Assembly: GCA_001916965.1 (NCBI GenBank)
Contig: MNTL01000001.1
Location: 248,001-312,000 of the forward strand
DNA: 64,000 nucleotides
From: Roseburia sp. CAG:10041_57
GTDB lineage: Bacteria; Bacillota; Clostridia; Lachnospirales; Lachnospiraceae
Direction of reading: 5' to 3'
The position numbers were made by a program, and so were the translations under genes. A model generated the notes under the pieces. It saw only the letters and a program-made list of their open reading frames with translations, searched no databases and was not told where the DNA came from. Position 1 is the stretch's first letter. Every line of letters begins with the position of its first letter. This document shows positions 15,840-25,445 of the stretch, one piece after another.

Positions 15840-17849
15840 TCACGTACCATTTGCAATACGGTCTAAAGCCAGTGTATATGATACTTTATCATCATCCTGC
15901 AAAAGTGCTTTGGCTTCTTCTTCATTCAGACCATAGTTTGATTCCAGAATTGCAAGAATTTCATCTTTGATAGAATCAACCTCAGCAAGTACACCGTAGC
16001 TTTCAGCCTCCTGATTGATTGTATCATATGTCTGTAATCCGGTAATCAGAGCATTTAAAGCTTCTACATTCTGTCCAAGCTTCATATGATTCTGATAAGA
16101 ATCCAGCTTTCTCTGCATCGTAAGTATTACTTTGCTCTTAGCTTCTATAATACTGTCTGATTCGTCCAGCTTCTCTCCATAAGTCTCTATGTAGACACTC
16201 TTATAATCTCCTGCATAATAAGCTCTTCTTGCCTTAGCGATGCTGTCTTGGAAGGATGCATAATTTGAAAATAACAGGATTCCTGCAAGAACAGACGCTG
16301 CAAATACAGTGACAACTGCAATTTTCTTAGGAGAAAGTCTCTTTTGATTCTTAGGAGCCTCTGCTTCTTCTTTCGCACGTTTCTCTGCAAGTTTTGCTTC
16401 CTTAGCATCCTGTTTTTCTTTTTTCTTAGCTGCTGCTTCTTCTGCCTTGGCTTTCTTGGCAGCTTCTTTCTCTGCTGCTTTTGCTTTTTTCTCCTCTGCT
16501 TTGGCTTTCTTATCCTCTGCCTTCTTCGCATCGGCTTCTTCTTTGGCAGCCTTCGCCTCTTCAGCAGCCTGTGCAAGCTCTTCTTCCGTTGGCTCAGGTT
16601 CCCATTCATCTGTCAATAAATGGAATACTTTGGATAATACTCCCGGCTTTTTCTCTTTTGATTCTTCAACAGCTGTATCTTCTGTACTGCTTTCTTTGCT
16701 CTTTTTGCTTTCCTTAGGAGCTTTTTTCTTTGCTTTTTTAATGCCCTTTTTCTTCTTGCCCGTGGATGCTTCCTCCTGTGAAGCTGTGGTATCAGCATTT
16801 ACTTTCTTAGGTTCTGATACTGGCACAGGCTCTGTACTCGGCTGTGTTACCGGCTCTGCCTCTTTGCTTTCATCATCTGCCATCTGATTTAACAATCCCA
16901 TGACATCGTCATCATCCTGGACAGGCTCATTCTTGTCTACTTTCTTCAACATGTCATTGATTTCAGCCAGATCAGGATCTTCATCCATAATTTCCAGAAT
17001 ATCTGAGAAATCATCATCTGATGACATGTTTTCTATTGCATCTGACGTATCTGATGAAATATCCTCTGGAGCAGCTTCACTACTTGCAACAGCTTCTTCA
17101 ATCTGTGGCGTACTGCTTTCTTCATCAGAAACAGCTGCCTCTACTGTATTATCTTCCGAACTCTCTTCTTCCGGTTCTGGAATTGCAACCTCTTCTGAAA
17201 GTAATGTATCCAGATCGTCCTCCGGTTCGGTTACAGCCTGCTGAAGTTCTTCCTGCTGAGGTTCTTCCTCCTGCGATACTTCTTCCGCCATAACTGGAAT
17301 CTCCGGCTCTATCTCAGGTTCTGGTTCCCCTTTCATTTCCACTGTATTATCAGTGTCAATATCCTGTGGAATATCGCTTTCAATATCTGCAATACTGAAA
17401 TCATCTTCCGGTTCATTATTTGCTTCCGTAGAGGTCTGCATCTGTGAATCTACATTCGAATCTTCATTCATCAATGCTGCAAACAAATCTTCATCTGTCT
17501 CCGGTTCCGGTGGTTCCTCTACAGTTTCAACAAATTCAGGTTCATCCTGTTCATTCGGCTGTTCCATTTCTTCCACGGTTTCACCAAGTTCAGGAACATC
17601 CGGCTCTTCAATTGCCTCTGTATCTACAACTGCTTCTTCCGGTTCATCTTCCAGAACAATCGGTTCATCCGGCGGTATTTCTTCCGCATCCGTCACCTCC
17701 GGGATCACATCCTCTGGTATTCCCAATGAAGCTCCCAGTTTATCTTCTATGGATGCTTCGGCATGCTCTTCTTTTGCAGGCGCAGCCTCATCCGGTTCTG
17801 ATACCGCTTTAAGTAAATTATCTAAGTAGTTCTCTTCCGTATTACTCAT
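15840..17849 (-). CDS. Acidic/alanine-lysine-rich single-pass membrane protein
   Basis: 669 residues, function not recognised. Residues 1-~350 are extremely acidic (runs of Glu, Asp, Pro, Ser, Thr) and low in complexity. Residues ~400-490 are a highly charged Ala/Lys/Glu helix, probably a coiled coil (for example EEKKAKAAEKEAAKKAKAEE). One membrane helix follows (KIAVVTVFAASVLAGILLFS), then a ~120-residue outer domain with helical, TPR-like spacing. With the long N-terminus inside the cell, it looks like a scaffold or envelope-tethered protein. It follows the sirtuin-like and cheV genes, so a link to signalling is possible. Opposite-strand Ser-rich frames here are artefacts of its composition. 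Confidence 0.75.
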   Translation of the reverse strand: MSNTEENYLDNLLKAVSEPDEAAPAKEEHAEASIEDKLGASLGIPEDVIPEVTDAEEIPPDEPIVLEDEPEEAVVDTEAIEEPDVPELGETVEEMEQPNEQDEPEFVETVEEPPEPETDEDLFAALMNEDSNVDSQMQTSTEANNEPEDDFSIADIESDIPQDIDTDNTVEMKGEPEPEIEPEIPVMAEEVSQEEEPQQEELQQAVTEPEDDLDTLLSEEVAIPEPEEESSEDNTVEAAVSDEESSTPQIEEAVASSEAAPEDISSDTSDAIENMSSDDDFSDILEIMDEDPDLAEINDMLKKVDKNEPVQDDDDVMGLLNQMADDESKEAEPVTQPSTEPVPVSEPKKVNADTTASQEEASTGKKKKGIKKAKKKAPKESKKSKESSTEDTAVEESKEKKPGVLSKVFHLLTDEWEPEPTEEELAQAAEEAKAAKEEADAKKAEDKKAKAEEKKAKAAEKEAAKKAKAEEAAAKKKEKQDAKEAKLAEKRAKEEAEAPKNQKRLSPKKIAVVTVFAASVLAGILLFSNYASFQDSIAKARRAYYAGDYKSVYIETYGEKLDESDSIIEAKSKVILTMQRKLDSYQNHMKLGQNVEALNALITGLQTYDTINQEAESYGVLAEVDSIKDEILAILESNYGLNEEEAKALLQDDDKVSYTLALDRIANGT

Positions 17850-17868
17850 GATAATTCCCCATTTCTTT

Positions 17869-18651
17869 CTATATTTCCTTCATTAGAAAATCACAGGCAT
17901 TTTCTTCTATGCCTATTCCCTTATCTCCCATATCCTCCGCTATCTGATATAAACTTTCATTTATTCTAAAGAAGCTTGCTTTCTGATTATAGAAAGCTAC
18001 CTTCTCAAACGGCCATCTGATTACATTGGGCAGGTTCATTCCTACTCCCAATTCCAAAATACATAAACGATGATTCAATGTAAGTGTGAGCCACTTTGTG
18101 TATTTCTGCCACTGAGGCAGATATCCTTCTTCCACATAGTTCTCACAGACAATATTATTAAAAGCCAAAGGAGCACCACAATCAGGACAAACAGGCTGCT
18201 CTACCTGTTCCAACGTTCCATCCTGTAAAGCTTCCTTTATTTTATTGGCATATTCTTCACTTTCATATAACTTTGTACTGCATTTTGCACTACATTGCAT
18301 TTTTTCATAGTTGCCACAGGGTTCTACGATTTTCTCAGGTTTGAATCCAGCCTTCTGAATCAATCCATCTATGCATGTAGTTACAATGTAATAATTCTTG
18401 TCTTTTACCAGTTCATACAGATTACGATATGCTGACAAAATATCAGACTGGTTCTGTTCCTGCAGGTATATCTTCTCAAAATAAGGAACCATCCAGGCAA
18501 GCTCTTCCTTTGCATCAACAAGCTCCAGTCCTTTCACCAGTTGTTCATGTTCTGCTATTCTGTCAAACTTCTCGTTAAATTCTTCACCAATACCAATTAA
18601 TACTACTTCTGCATCTGCAAGCTTTTCTTTCAAAATTTCAGTCTTATCCAT
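17869..18651 (-). CDS. Degenerate Sir2 (sirtuin)-like protein
   Basis: 260 residues that keep the sirtuin order but not its chemistry. IVTTCIDGLIQKAGF (90-103) matches the family block TQNIDGLHQRAG, and EPCG (110-113) sits where sirtuins have the catalytic histidine in ELHG, so Cys112 replaces it. The N-terminal NAD motif GAGxS reads GIGEE. A zinc-binding quartet remains (Cys120, Cys124, Cys155, Cys158). A late segment LELGVGMNLPNVI resembles the second NAD-binding region. NAD-dependent deacylase activity is therefore doubtful. It lies between cheV and the acidic membrane protein. The family call rests on these motifs only. Confidence 0.72.
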   Translation of the reverse strand: MDKTEILKEKLADAEVVLIGIGEEFNEKFDRIAEHEQLVKGLELVDAKEELAWMVPYFEKIYLQEQNQSDILSAYRNLYELVKDKNYYIVTTCIDGLIQKAGFKPEKIVEPCGNYEKMQCSAKCSTKLYESEEYANKIKEALQDGTLEQVEQPVCPDCGAPLAFNNIVCENYVEEGYLPQWQKYTKWLTLTLNHRLCILELGVGMNLPNVIRWPFEKVAFYNQKASFFRINESLYQIAEDMGDKGIGIEENACDFLMKEI

Positions 18652-18686
18652 TCCGTCTCCCAGTTAATGACATTTCTGTCAGAATA

Positions 18687-18709
18687 GGAGAGCAGGTACT
18701 CTGCTCTCC
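18687..18709 (-). terminator. Stem-loop after cheV (weak terminator)
   Basis: GGAGAGCAG/CTGCTCTCC forms a perfect 9-bp stem with a 5-base loop, but only TATTCTG follows on the minus strand. It may be partial termination or a transcript-stabilising stem. Confidence 0.5.
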
Positions 18710-18720
18710 CACAAAATTTA

Positions 18721-19617
18721 CTACTTCTGAAGTAATTGGTCAATCACTTTGACCAGGTTGCCAATCTCAGGTTTGGACAACTGTGCGTCTGCTCCAAGAT
18801 CTTCACCTTTCTTTCTCATTTCCTCATTTACAAGTGATGAGAAGATAACAACTGGAATATTCTTCGTTGCATCATCGGATTTTACAAGCTTAGTCAACCT
18901 ATGTCCATCCATCAGAGGCATCTCAATATCTGTAATCAGAAGTTTTACATCATCGTTCAGGGTTCCGTTTGCCTTGCACTTCTGAATATACTCCCAGGCT
19001 TCCTCACCATTCTCAGCTTTAATGATATTCTCATAACCTGACTTCTTCAGGGAATCAACGATAAGTTTTCTCAAAAGAGCAGAGTCTTCAGCGATCAGAA
19101 TAGGTACTTCATTTTCACTTCTTACGCCTAATGCTTCAATCTCTGTTACCTTCAGACCTGTTTCAGGATTAATATCTGAAATAATCTTTTCAAAATCCAA
19201 AATAATGATCAGACGTCCGTCAATCTTGATAATACCTGTAGAAATGCCATCTTCTGTTGTGCTTACTGTTGCACCCGGCTTAATGATATCTACCCAGGAT
19301 ACTCTGTGGATTCCCACTACAGAATCTACATGAAATGCGATATCAAGCTTGTTAAAGCTTGTAATGATAAAAAGACCGCCTGGCTGTGACTGTCCTCTCT
19401 GTAAACAGTTACGAAGATCAATTGCTGTAATCATTGTATCTCTTGGCATAAAAATACCTTCTACACTCGGATGTGCATTAGGCACTGGTGTAACAGGCTG
19501 ATACGTAATGATTTCCCTGATCTTTGCAACGTTAATACCATACGAATTACCGTCTACAATAAATTCAAGCACTTCCAGTTCATTTGTTCCATTTTCTAAG
19601 AGAATCTTAGTCTCCAT
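18721..19617 (-). CDS. cheV: CheV chemotaxis coupling protein (CheW + receiver)
   Basis: 298 residues: an N-terminal CheW-like domain (~10-160, with EFIVDGNSYGINVAKIREII) that couples receptors to CheA, and a C-terminal receiver domain with the acidic pair in LIAED, the phospho-acceptor in LLITDIEMPLMDG, and the Ser and Lys positions in VIFSS and LSKPE. CheV is thought to serve in adaptation. The start at 19617 has GGAGG six bases upstream; an in-frame ATG six codons earlier has none. An AT-rich region with TATAAT near 19700 could be its promoter. Confidence 0.93.
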   Translation of the reverse strand: METKILLENGTNELEVLEFIVDGNSYGINVAKIREIITYQPVTPVPNAHPSVEGIFMPRDTMITAIDLRNCLQRGQSQPGGLFIITSFNKLDIAFHVDSVVGIHRVSWVDIIKPGATVSTTEDGISTGIIKIDGRLIIILDFEKIISDINPETGLKVTEIEALGVRSENEVPILIAEDSALLRKLIVDSLKKSGYENIIKAENGEEAWEYIQKCKANGTLNDDVKLLITDIEMPLMDGHRLTKLVKSDDATKNIPVVIFSSLVNEEMRKKGEDLGADAQLSKPEIGNLVKVIDQLLQK

Positions 19618-19791
19618 ATTAAACCTCCATTCCACAGGACATTGAAAATTCTTTCAATCTCTTTTATCTAAAATGCTTTGCAGAATAATCATCTTAATTA
19701 TATTATATCATATATATATTTATAATTACAAATATTTTCAGATAATTTTTTGCTTTTTCTTGGATATTTTCTTAATTTTCAGTTATATGCA

Positions 19792-20535
19792 TTACTCTAA
19801 ATTAATATTCACTACCGAATCCTGCGTCGTAATTTGCATAACAGCTGTCTGGATCTCATCAAGGTCTGTCTGTTCAACCGGGACTACCACTACTGCGTCC
19901 GCCACTTCGCCTGCCGGTATATCTTCCATATATGTAGTAAGGTCATTCGTAAGCAATGTACCCAATGCCTGTACATATCCTGCATCATTTACATTTACTG
20001 TTACCTTGCTGATCTGGTCAAAAAGATCACACTGCGCAGCTTCTTCCCCCAGATTTTCTACATCAAAATGTAAAACCAAAAGATTATAACCCTGTGGCGC
20101 AGTTACACTGAACCCAACTCCTGATTCTGCGTTTGGATAAGCATCTGTTATTTCACAGGATGCATACATGATTGAGAACTGATTCATGCCAAAGAAAGCT
20201 GCAAGGTCATATTCTGACCCATCTTCCACACTGGTTTCAGCACCTACTGAAACGGTCTCCCCTGAGCCAGTCTGACTCAGATCCTGTGATGGCTGTGATT
20301 CCTCCTGCGTAGTCTCTTCTTCCTGTGATGTCTCCATCTCAGCCTCAGCACTTGCAACCTCTTCCTCATCTGCAATTCTGTAATGATAGTTAGGTGAATA
20401 TTTCAGCAGCATATCTGCTGCATATTCTGCAACCAGCTCAGACTGTTCCTCCGTCATATCAGGCATTGAATCAATACATCCTGTAAGCATACATGCACTG
20501 ATTGCCAACACTCCTATTATTTTCCCCTTTTTCAC
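19792..20535 (-). CDS. Lipoprotein of unknown function (DUF4352-like fold possible)
   Basis: 247 residues with a GTG start at 20535, chosen because GGAGG lies 7 bases upstream and the protein then begins with a normal lipoprotein signal ending in the lipobox LTGC. A Glu/Ser/Thr-rich linker (~70-110) precedes a globular domain containing YNLLVLHFDVENLGEEAAQC, like the immunoglobulin-type domains of secreted proteins. It follows the histidine kinase by 16 bases and is probably co-expressed, perhaps as a sensed or accessory envelope protein. Confidence 0.75.
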   Translation of the reverse strand: MKKGKIIGVLAISACMLTGCIDSMPDMTEEQSELVAEYAADMLLKYSPNYHYRIADEEEVASAEAEMETSQEEETTQEESQPSQDLSQTGSGETVSVGAETSVEDGSEYDLAAFFGMNQFSIMYASCEITDAYPNAESGVGFSVTAPQGYNLLVLHFDVENLGEEAAQCDLFDQISKVTVNVNDAGYVQALGTLLTNDLTTYMEDIPAGEVADAVVVVPVEQTDLDEIQTAVMQITTQDSVVNINLE

Positions 20536-20551
20536 AATAGCACCTCCGTTG

Positions 20552-22015
20552 TTATTTCGTCTCCAATTCAATCCAGAACTCTACGCCATTGGTATAATTG
20601 ATCACACCATATTGCTGGTTCATTGAATCCATAATTGCCTTTACAATAGATAAACCTACTCCACTTCCTCCATATTCTCTGGTTCTGGCTTTATCTACTT
20701 TATAGAATTTTTCCCATAAATGCGGCAATGAATCCTCCGGTATGGGATCACCGGTATTAAATATTCCAATACGTACTTTATTCTCAAGCATCGTATATTT
20801 GATATCTATGATTTTGTCTCCTTTTACATGATTCATGGCATTACTGAAGTAATTGCGGATTACTTCTTCTGTCTTGAATTCATCTGCCCATACATAGATT
20901 GGCTCCGTCTGCTCCATCCTTACATTAACTTCATTCTGCTGTGTCAGGATTTCTGCTGACTGAAGGAAATTATGAATCATGGCTACTACGTCAAATCGCT
21001 CCATGGTAATAACGTCATTTCCAAATTCCAGCTGATTCAATGTCAGAAGCTTCTTTACCATGTTATTCATCTTGCCAGACTCATCTATAATAACATCACA
21101 GTAGAAATCCTTGCTTTCATCATCATCATGGATTCCTTCTTTTAGGCCTTCTGCATAACCCTGTATCAATGCAATCGGAGTCTTGAGTTCATGAGATACA
21201 TTCGCAAGGAATTCTTTGCGAATCTCATCTATCTCTTCTTTCTTCTCAATGTCCCGCTGCAATTCATTATTGGCAGTTTTTAATTCAGAGATTGTCTTTT
21301 CCAGTGTATCGGAAAGCTGATTCATATGCTCTCCGAGCAGGTCAATCTCGTTCTTGCCTCTGCTTTTATAATGCATTTCAAAATCCAGATTGGTCATCCT
21401 GGCGGATATATCCTTCAATTCCATGATTGGTTTCGTAATTCTTGTTGTCACGAACCAGATCAGCAGTGCACTTACCAGAGTAACTACAATTCCAATATAG
21501 GCAAGGAATTTATTGGCGATCTTTGCACTGTCTCGAATACTTTCCAGTGGAGAGCGAATCAGGAAAAGATTACCATTATCCAGTACGCCCCACATTTCGA
21601 GATAGTCTGTTCCCATTCCCTGATCTGTGGTGACTGCCAGGCTGTACCGATCCGTATCTTCTATCTTCTCCAGCTTGTTATCCCTCTGGAATACATTATC
21701 ATAAAGTCTTCTGATGAGCAAATCCGTGTCTCTGGATGTGGATTTAATCGTATTGGACTGTGCATCTATAACTACTACACTTATGTTATATATATCACAT
21801 ACACGTCTGAGTTCCAGGTCAAATTCATCAGAGGATATGCTGCCACCACTCACGGCACTGTCCAAACTCTCATAGGCTGAATAAATGGCGTGTACTTTGT
21901 TACTGATATAATATTTTTCCAAAAATGTACTGTTAGCAAACCAGACAAGAATAATCGTACCTACCATAACTGCAATAAATATTCCTGCGATCTGCTGTTT
22001 TATTGAATATTTCAT
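20552..22015 (-). CDS. Sensor histidine kinase
   Basis: 487 residues: membrane helix, extracellular sensor domain (~40-165), second membrane helix (FLAYIGIVVTLVSALLIWFV), HAMP, then the HisKA box FLANVSHELKTPIALIQGY (His near 274) and an ATPase domain with N box NAMNHV and G box YGGSGVGLSIVKAIM. All catalytic motifs are present. The start at 22015 overlaps the response regulator stop in an ATGA, so the two are coupled. The resemblance is to YycG/PhoR-type kinases, but the signal is unknown. Confidence 0.92.
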   Translation of the reverse strand: MKYSIKQQIAGIFIAVMVGTIILVWFANSTFLEKYYISNKVHAIYSAYESLDSAVSGGSISSDEFDLELRRVCDIYNISVVVIDAQSNTIKSTSRDTDLLIRRLYDNVFQRDNKLEKIEDTDRYSLAVTTDQGMGTDYLEMWGVLDNGNLFLIRSPLESIRDSAKIANKFLAYIGIVVTLVSALLIWFVTTRITKPIMELKDISARMTNLDFEMHYKSRGKNEIDLLGEHMNQLSDTLEKTISELKTANNELQRDIEKKEEIDEIRKEFLANVSHELKTPIALIQGYAEGLKEGIHDDDESKDFYCDVIIDESGKMNNMVKKLLTLNQLEFGNDVITMERFDVVAMIHNFLQSAEILTQQNEVNVRMEQTEPIYVWADEFKTEEVIRNYFSNAMNHVKGDKIIDIKYTMLENKVRIGIFNTGDPIPEDSLPHLWEKFYKVDKARTREYGGSGVGLSIVKAIMDSMNQQYGVINYTNGVEFWIELETK

Positions 22016-22686
22016 GCTTCCAACTTGTACCCCATTCCCCATACTGTCTTAATCAGGTCGCCTTTGTCACCTAATTTACTTCGCAGCTTCTTCACATGGG
22101 TATCTATGGTTCTGGCATCTCCGAAATAGTCATAATTCCATACACTGTTCAGTATCTTTTCTCTGGAAAGTGCAATTCCCTTGTTTTCCATAAAATACGT
22201 CAGAAGTTCAAATTCCTTGTAGCTTAAATCAATGGGATTACCATCTATGGAAACTACATGGGCTGCCTTATCTATCGTGATGCCGCCGTACTCAATCGTC
22301 TCATCATCTGTAACCTGATTAGTTCTCCTGAGAATTGCTTCAACTCTGGCAACCAGTATCTTTGGGCTGAAAGGCTTGGATATGTATTCATCTACACCAA
22401 GTTCAAATCCCTGAAGTTCATCCCTTTCATCGCTTCGGGCTGTCAGCATAATGATTGGAACCTCGGAATATCCTCTTACCTCTCTGCACACCTGCCATCC
22501 GTCCATCTTGGGCATCATGACATCCAGAATAATCAGCGCAATGTCCTGATTGTCAAAGAATATATCAAGAGCTTCGCTGCCGTCTCCTGCTTCCAGAACT
22601 GCAAAATTCTGTTTTTCCAGGAAATCACGCACCAGTTTTCTCATTCTGCTCTCATCATCTACTACCAATATCTTTAATTTATTCAT
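22012..22686 (-). CDS. OmpR/PhoB-family response regulator
   Basis: 224 residues: receiver domain with VVDDE, phospho-acceptor in LIILDVMMPKMDGW, Thr in MLTAR and Lys in SKPF, then a winged-helix DNA-binding domain with LSYKEFELLTYFMENKG and RTIDTHVKKLRSKLG. The start at 22686 has GGAG nearby and gives the usual N-terminus. Partner of the kinase that follows. Target genes are not evident. Confidence 0.93.
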   Translation of the reverse strand: MNKLKILVVDDESRMRKLVRDFLEKQNFAVLEAGDGSEALDIFFDNQDIALIILDVMMPKMDGWQVCREVRGYSEVPIIMLTARSDERDELQGFELGVDEYISKPFSPKILVARVEAILRRTNQVTDDETIEYGGITIDKAAHVVSIDGNPIDLSYKEFELLTYFMENKGIALSREKILNSVWNYDYFGDARTIDTHVKKLRSKLGDKGDLIKTVWGMGYKLEA

Positions 22687-22766
22687 ACTTATCTCCATGC
22701 CTTTCCGATATCTTTGAATGCAGATATTATAGCATACTTTTATGATAAAAGTGTGAACGGATTCAT

Positions 22767-23342
22767 CTAATCTTCATCCAGCATAAGTTGTCTTTCTTTC
22801 TCACGGACTGCATTCTCTCTGTCATTAAGTTCCTGTTCCCAGGATGCATACCGGTTCTGCAATGCCTTTTCATAATTCAATATGGTAGGTCTGCTTCCGG
22901 TGGTAGATATGACGAACATTACGATCACCAGAATTGCCAGTACTATATTCAGACATATAGATGTTGTCCTGCTGAAAAATTCTTTGTTTTTCTTTGGTTT
23001 TGGCTTGGGCTTCGCGGAAGCCCTAACCTTCTCAACAGCCGGATTGGTACTGTCTCTGAGGCTGTATACATTATTGACCGGCACATCCTGCACCGGCTCT
23101 CTGATCAAAGGATTTTCTTTTAGGTGCTTCTGTAATTTTCTTAAATATTCATAGCCTATCGGAGTCTTAAAAATACGATTCTCTATTGCCTTATGATAGA
23201 CCATATAGACCATATGAGGATTGCGATAGTCCATTTTATCTTCCAGCTTTTGTATTTTCAGCAATTCAGCCTTTGCCTGCGTTGCATCTTTGGCTGAACC
23301 AAACTGATAGCCATCTACAATCCATTCTTCTTTATCTGCCAT
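22767..23342 (-). CDS. Single-pass membrane protein of unknown function
   Basis: 191 residues, not recognised. A cytoplasmic N-terminal part (~1-125) ends in a basic Lys/Pro stretch (KPKPKPKKNKEFFSR); one membrane helix follows (ICLNIVLAILVIVMFVIS), then a short charged, coiled-coil tail (WEQELNDRENAVREKERQLM). It lies between the two-component pair and the Hpt gene. Confidence 0.7.
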   Translation of the reverse strand: MADKEEWIVDGYQFGSAKDATQAKAELLKIQKLEDKMDYRNPHMVYMVYHKAIENRIFKTPIGYEYLRKLQKHLKENPLIREPVQDVPVNNVYSLRDSTNPAVEKVRASAKPKPKPKKNKEFFSRTTSICLNIVLAILVIVMFVISTTGSRPTILNYEKALQNRYASWEQELNDRENAVREKERQLMLDED

Positions 23343-23383
23343 ATTCTTCTTGCCTCCATAATCAGTACGGGCAGCTTCTGTGC

Positions 23384-23749
23384 CTATATAGTATGACTCT
23401 TTATTTCTTCCAGTATCTTCCGGTCTTTTGCATATATTTCATCCAGTATCTGCATTTGCTGCGACACTTCCATATTGCCTGTCCTGAGTATTTCTACTAC
23501 AGCACTTACTGCTTCATACAGTTCCATCATTCCAAGATTGGAGACGAACCCTTTCATAGTATGTGCTTCACGAAAAGCCGCCTGGCAATCACCCTGCTTC
23601 ATAGCTTCCTGTAACTGTCCATAACTGGCATCATCCAGAAATTTGTTCAGACACTGCTGATATAATGTATCATTATTTATAAAACGATGCAAGGCACCTT
23701 GTACATCAAATCCATTCTGTTCCAATAAATCTTTATCCTGTTGTGTCAT
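23384..23749 (-). CDS. Free-standing Hpt (histidine phosphotransfer) protein
   Basis: 121 residues. The phosphotransfer motif AHTMKGFVSNLG carries the histidine near position 63, within a four-helix Hpt bundle. It could relay phosphate between a hybrid kinase and a receiver such as CheV or the receiver protein encoded at 52585-53913. GGAGG lies just before the start, 10 bases after the stop of the cheA remnant. Confidence 0.88.
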   Translation of the reverse strand: MTQQDKDLLEQNGFDVQGALHRFINNDTLYQQCLNKFLDDASYGQLQEAMKQGDCQAAFREAHTMKGFVSNLGMMELYEAVSAVVEILRTGNMEVSQQMQILDEIYAKDRKILEEIKSHTI

Positions 23750-23758
23750 TTCCGCCTC

Positions 23759-25053
23759 CTAATCCTGCATAAGTCCGCTGACATCCAATATCAATGCAAT
23801 ACTGCCATCTCCAAGCTGTGTACAGCCTGATATGCCATGCACCTTCTTTACATAGGATGGAATTGGCTTAACAACAATTTCCTGTGTTCCAATCAGTTCA
23901 TCAATCAATACTCACATGGAAGTTCCTGCATCTCTGTCGTAATCTTGGACATCTGTGCCGCTGCTTTCTGGAAATTACTCAAATCAAGTCCAGGCACTTG
24001 CAGATCAGGATTCTGCAGAACAACAGACTCTGCAATGACCATTTCACCCATAAGATTCATCAGCAGATTCATTTTATCAATGTTGACACTCATGAATGCC
24101 TGCTTGTGTTCCTTCTTTTTCTTTGTTTTGGTGATCTGCTTCGCCTTACCGGCTTCCTTCTGAATAACATAATCGCCCGGTTGTGGTTCTGTCTCTGCCT
24201 TATTCTCAACTGTCGGTTCTGCCACTGGAACAGAAGGAGCTTCCATTGCAGTAAAACCTCTGTCAAATTCACTTTTGTCACAGGCTGAAATATCAATTTT
24301 ATCAATCTCCGGAGTGGTATCCAGTACCGTCCGAAGCTTGTCCTCTTCAAAATTTCCCCGCACCAGCATCAAAAATCCCTGTCTGAGAATTTCATCGCCG
24401 GATGCTTCATTTGTTAATATGTCTTCTGGTGAGTAATGAACATCTTCTGTCAGCTCTTTTACAGCATAAACTGCTGAATACGCCCGCAAGTTACACATTT
24501 GTGTGTCACTCTGATATGTAATTCTGACACGGTAATACTTGTCCGCACCTGATACCTGTGGGGCAATATAGAACTGATTCGGTCCAAGAGTAATCTTACT
24601 CTCTTCCTTTTCCTGCTGTTTATCTGCTTGTGGTGCCTGTTTATTGTCTTTTAATCCGGCAAGGAATTTCTCCATATCTGCAATCAGTTCACTGCTGTCT
24701 CCATCCGGGTCATTTCCGTCTTTAATCTTATCCATTTCTCCATTGATGAAATCAAGCACACGAAAAATAATCTCTGTCAGTTCCATGTGATGTTCCTCAA
24801 CATTGCGGTTCTCTCTCAGAAAATAGAAAATATCCTCCAGCTTGTGTGAAGTCTTCATAATATTATCATACTTCATCACACCTGAAGAACCTTTAATTGT
24901 ATGCATGATTCTAAATATTTCATTAATATTGTTCTCGTCAAAAGAATCCTCATCTTTATTCTCAAGAACAATCTCTTCTAGCTGTTCCAATAACTGCCCA
25001 TTCTCATATAAATACATATCGAGCATGTTATCTGTACTGAAATCATCTGCCAT
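23759..25053 (-). pseudogene. cheA: cheA with internal deletion and frame change
   Basis: The first 382 codons encode the CheA phosphotransfer domain (MHTIKGSSGVM), a P2-like region and the start of the dimerisation helices, up to KITTEMQEL. The frame then reads PCEY and stops at ~23905. In another frame, from about 23898 to 23759, the last ~48 residues of the CheW-like P5 domain are found (LIDELIGTQEIVVKP ... LGDGSIALILDVSGLMQD). The ATPase domain and most of P5, roughly 250-300 residues, are absent. As it stands the product cannot phosphorylate itself. Either a true deletion or an assembly collapse would give this. The start at 25053 has AAGGGG upstream. Confidence 0.85.
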
Positions 25054-25105
25054 ATCAGGCACCCCTTCCACAGTTGTCCGAATGCAATAAACCCCTTTCA
25101 TAATT

Positions 25106-25288
25106 TTATATCCATTTTAAACAATAGTCAATATTATCAGTTAATTTGTGTGCATTTGAATTAGAATAACTGATGAACAGACTTTCTTCTGCCCGAACTA
25201 TGTTCAGACTTCCACATTTCGGACATTGCCCATGCGCATAATCCAATGTTCCACAATCCTTACAATAATAAATCTCTTTTTCGTTCAT
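25106..25288 (-). CDS. Small zinc-ribbon protein
   Basis: 60 residues with two knuckles, CKDC and CPKC, spaced as in a zinc ribbon (YYCKDCGTL, GQCPKCGSL). AGAGGTG lies about 11 bases before the ATG. It is upstream of cheA on the same strand. Function unknown; the cysteine pattern is the main evidence that it is real. Confidence 0.6.
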   Translation of the reverse strand: MNEKEIYYCKDCGTLDYAHGQCPKCGSLNIVRAEESLFISYSNSNAHKLTDNIDYCLKWI

Positions 25289-25445
25289 TCAAGTAGTCAC
25301 CTCTTTCCATTATTGTATTGTCAATATTGATATTTCGAAAGTATTTTTTTGTATATTTATGTTGTTTTTTCTCACCTTATATATAATTACGTGTTGTTAT
25401 GTAGAATTGTGACTTCAGAACACACTATTATTTTTGTCTAAAGTA

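Noticed and set aside
16344..17829. Several plus-strand frames rich in Ser, Leu and Phe
   Set aside because: They are antisense to the Glu/Asp/Lys/Ala-rich membrane protein; the codons of such low-complexity sequence leave the opposite frames open.
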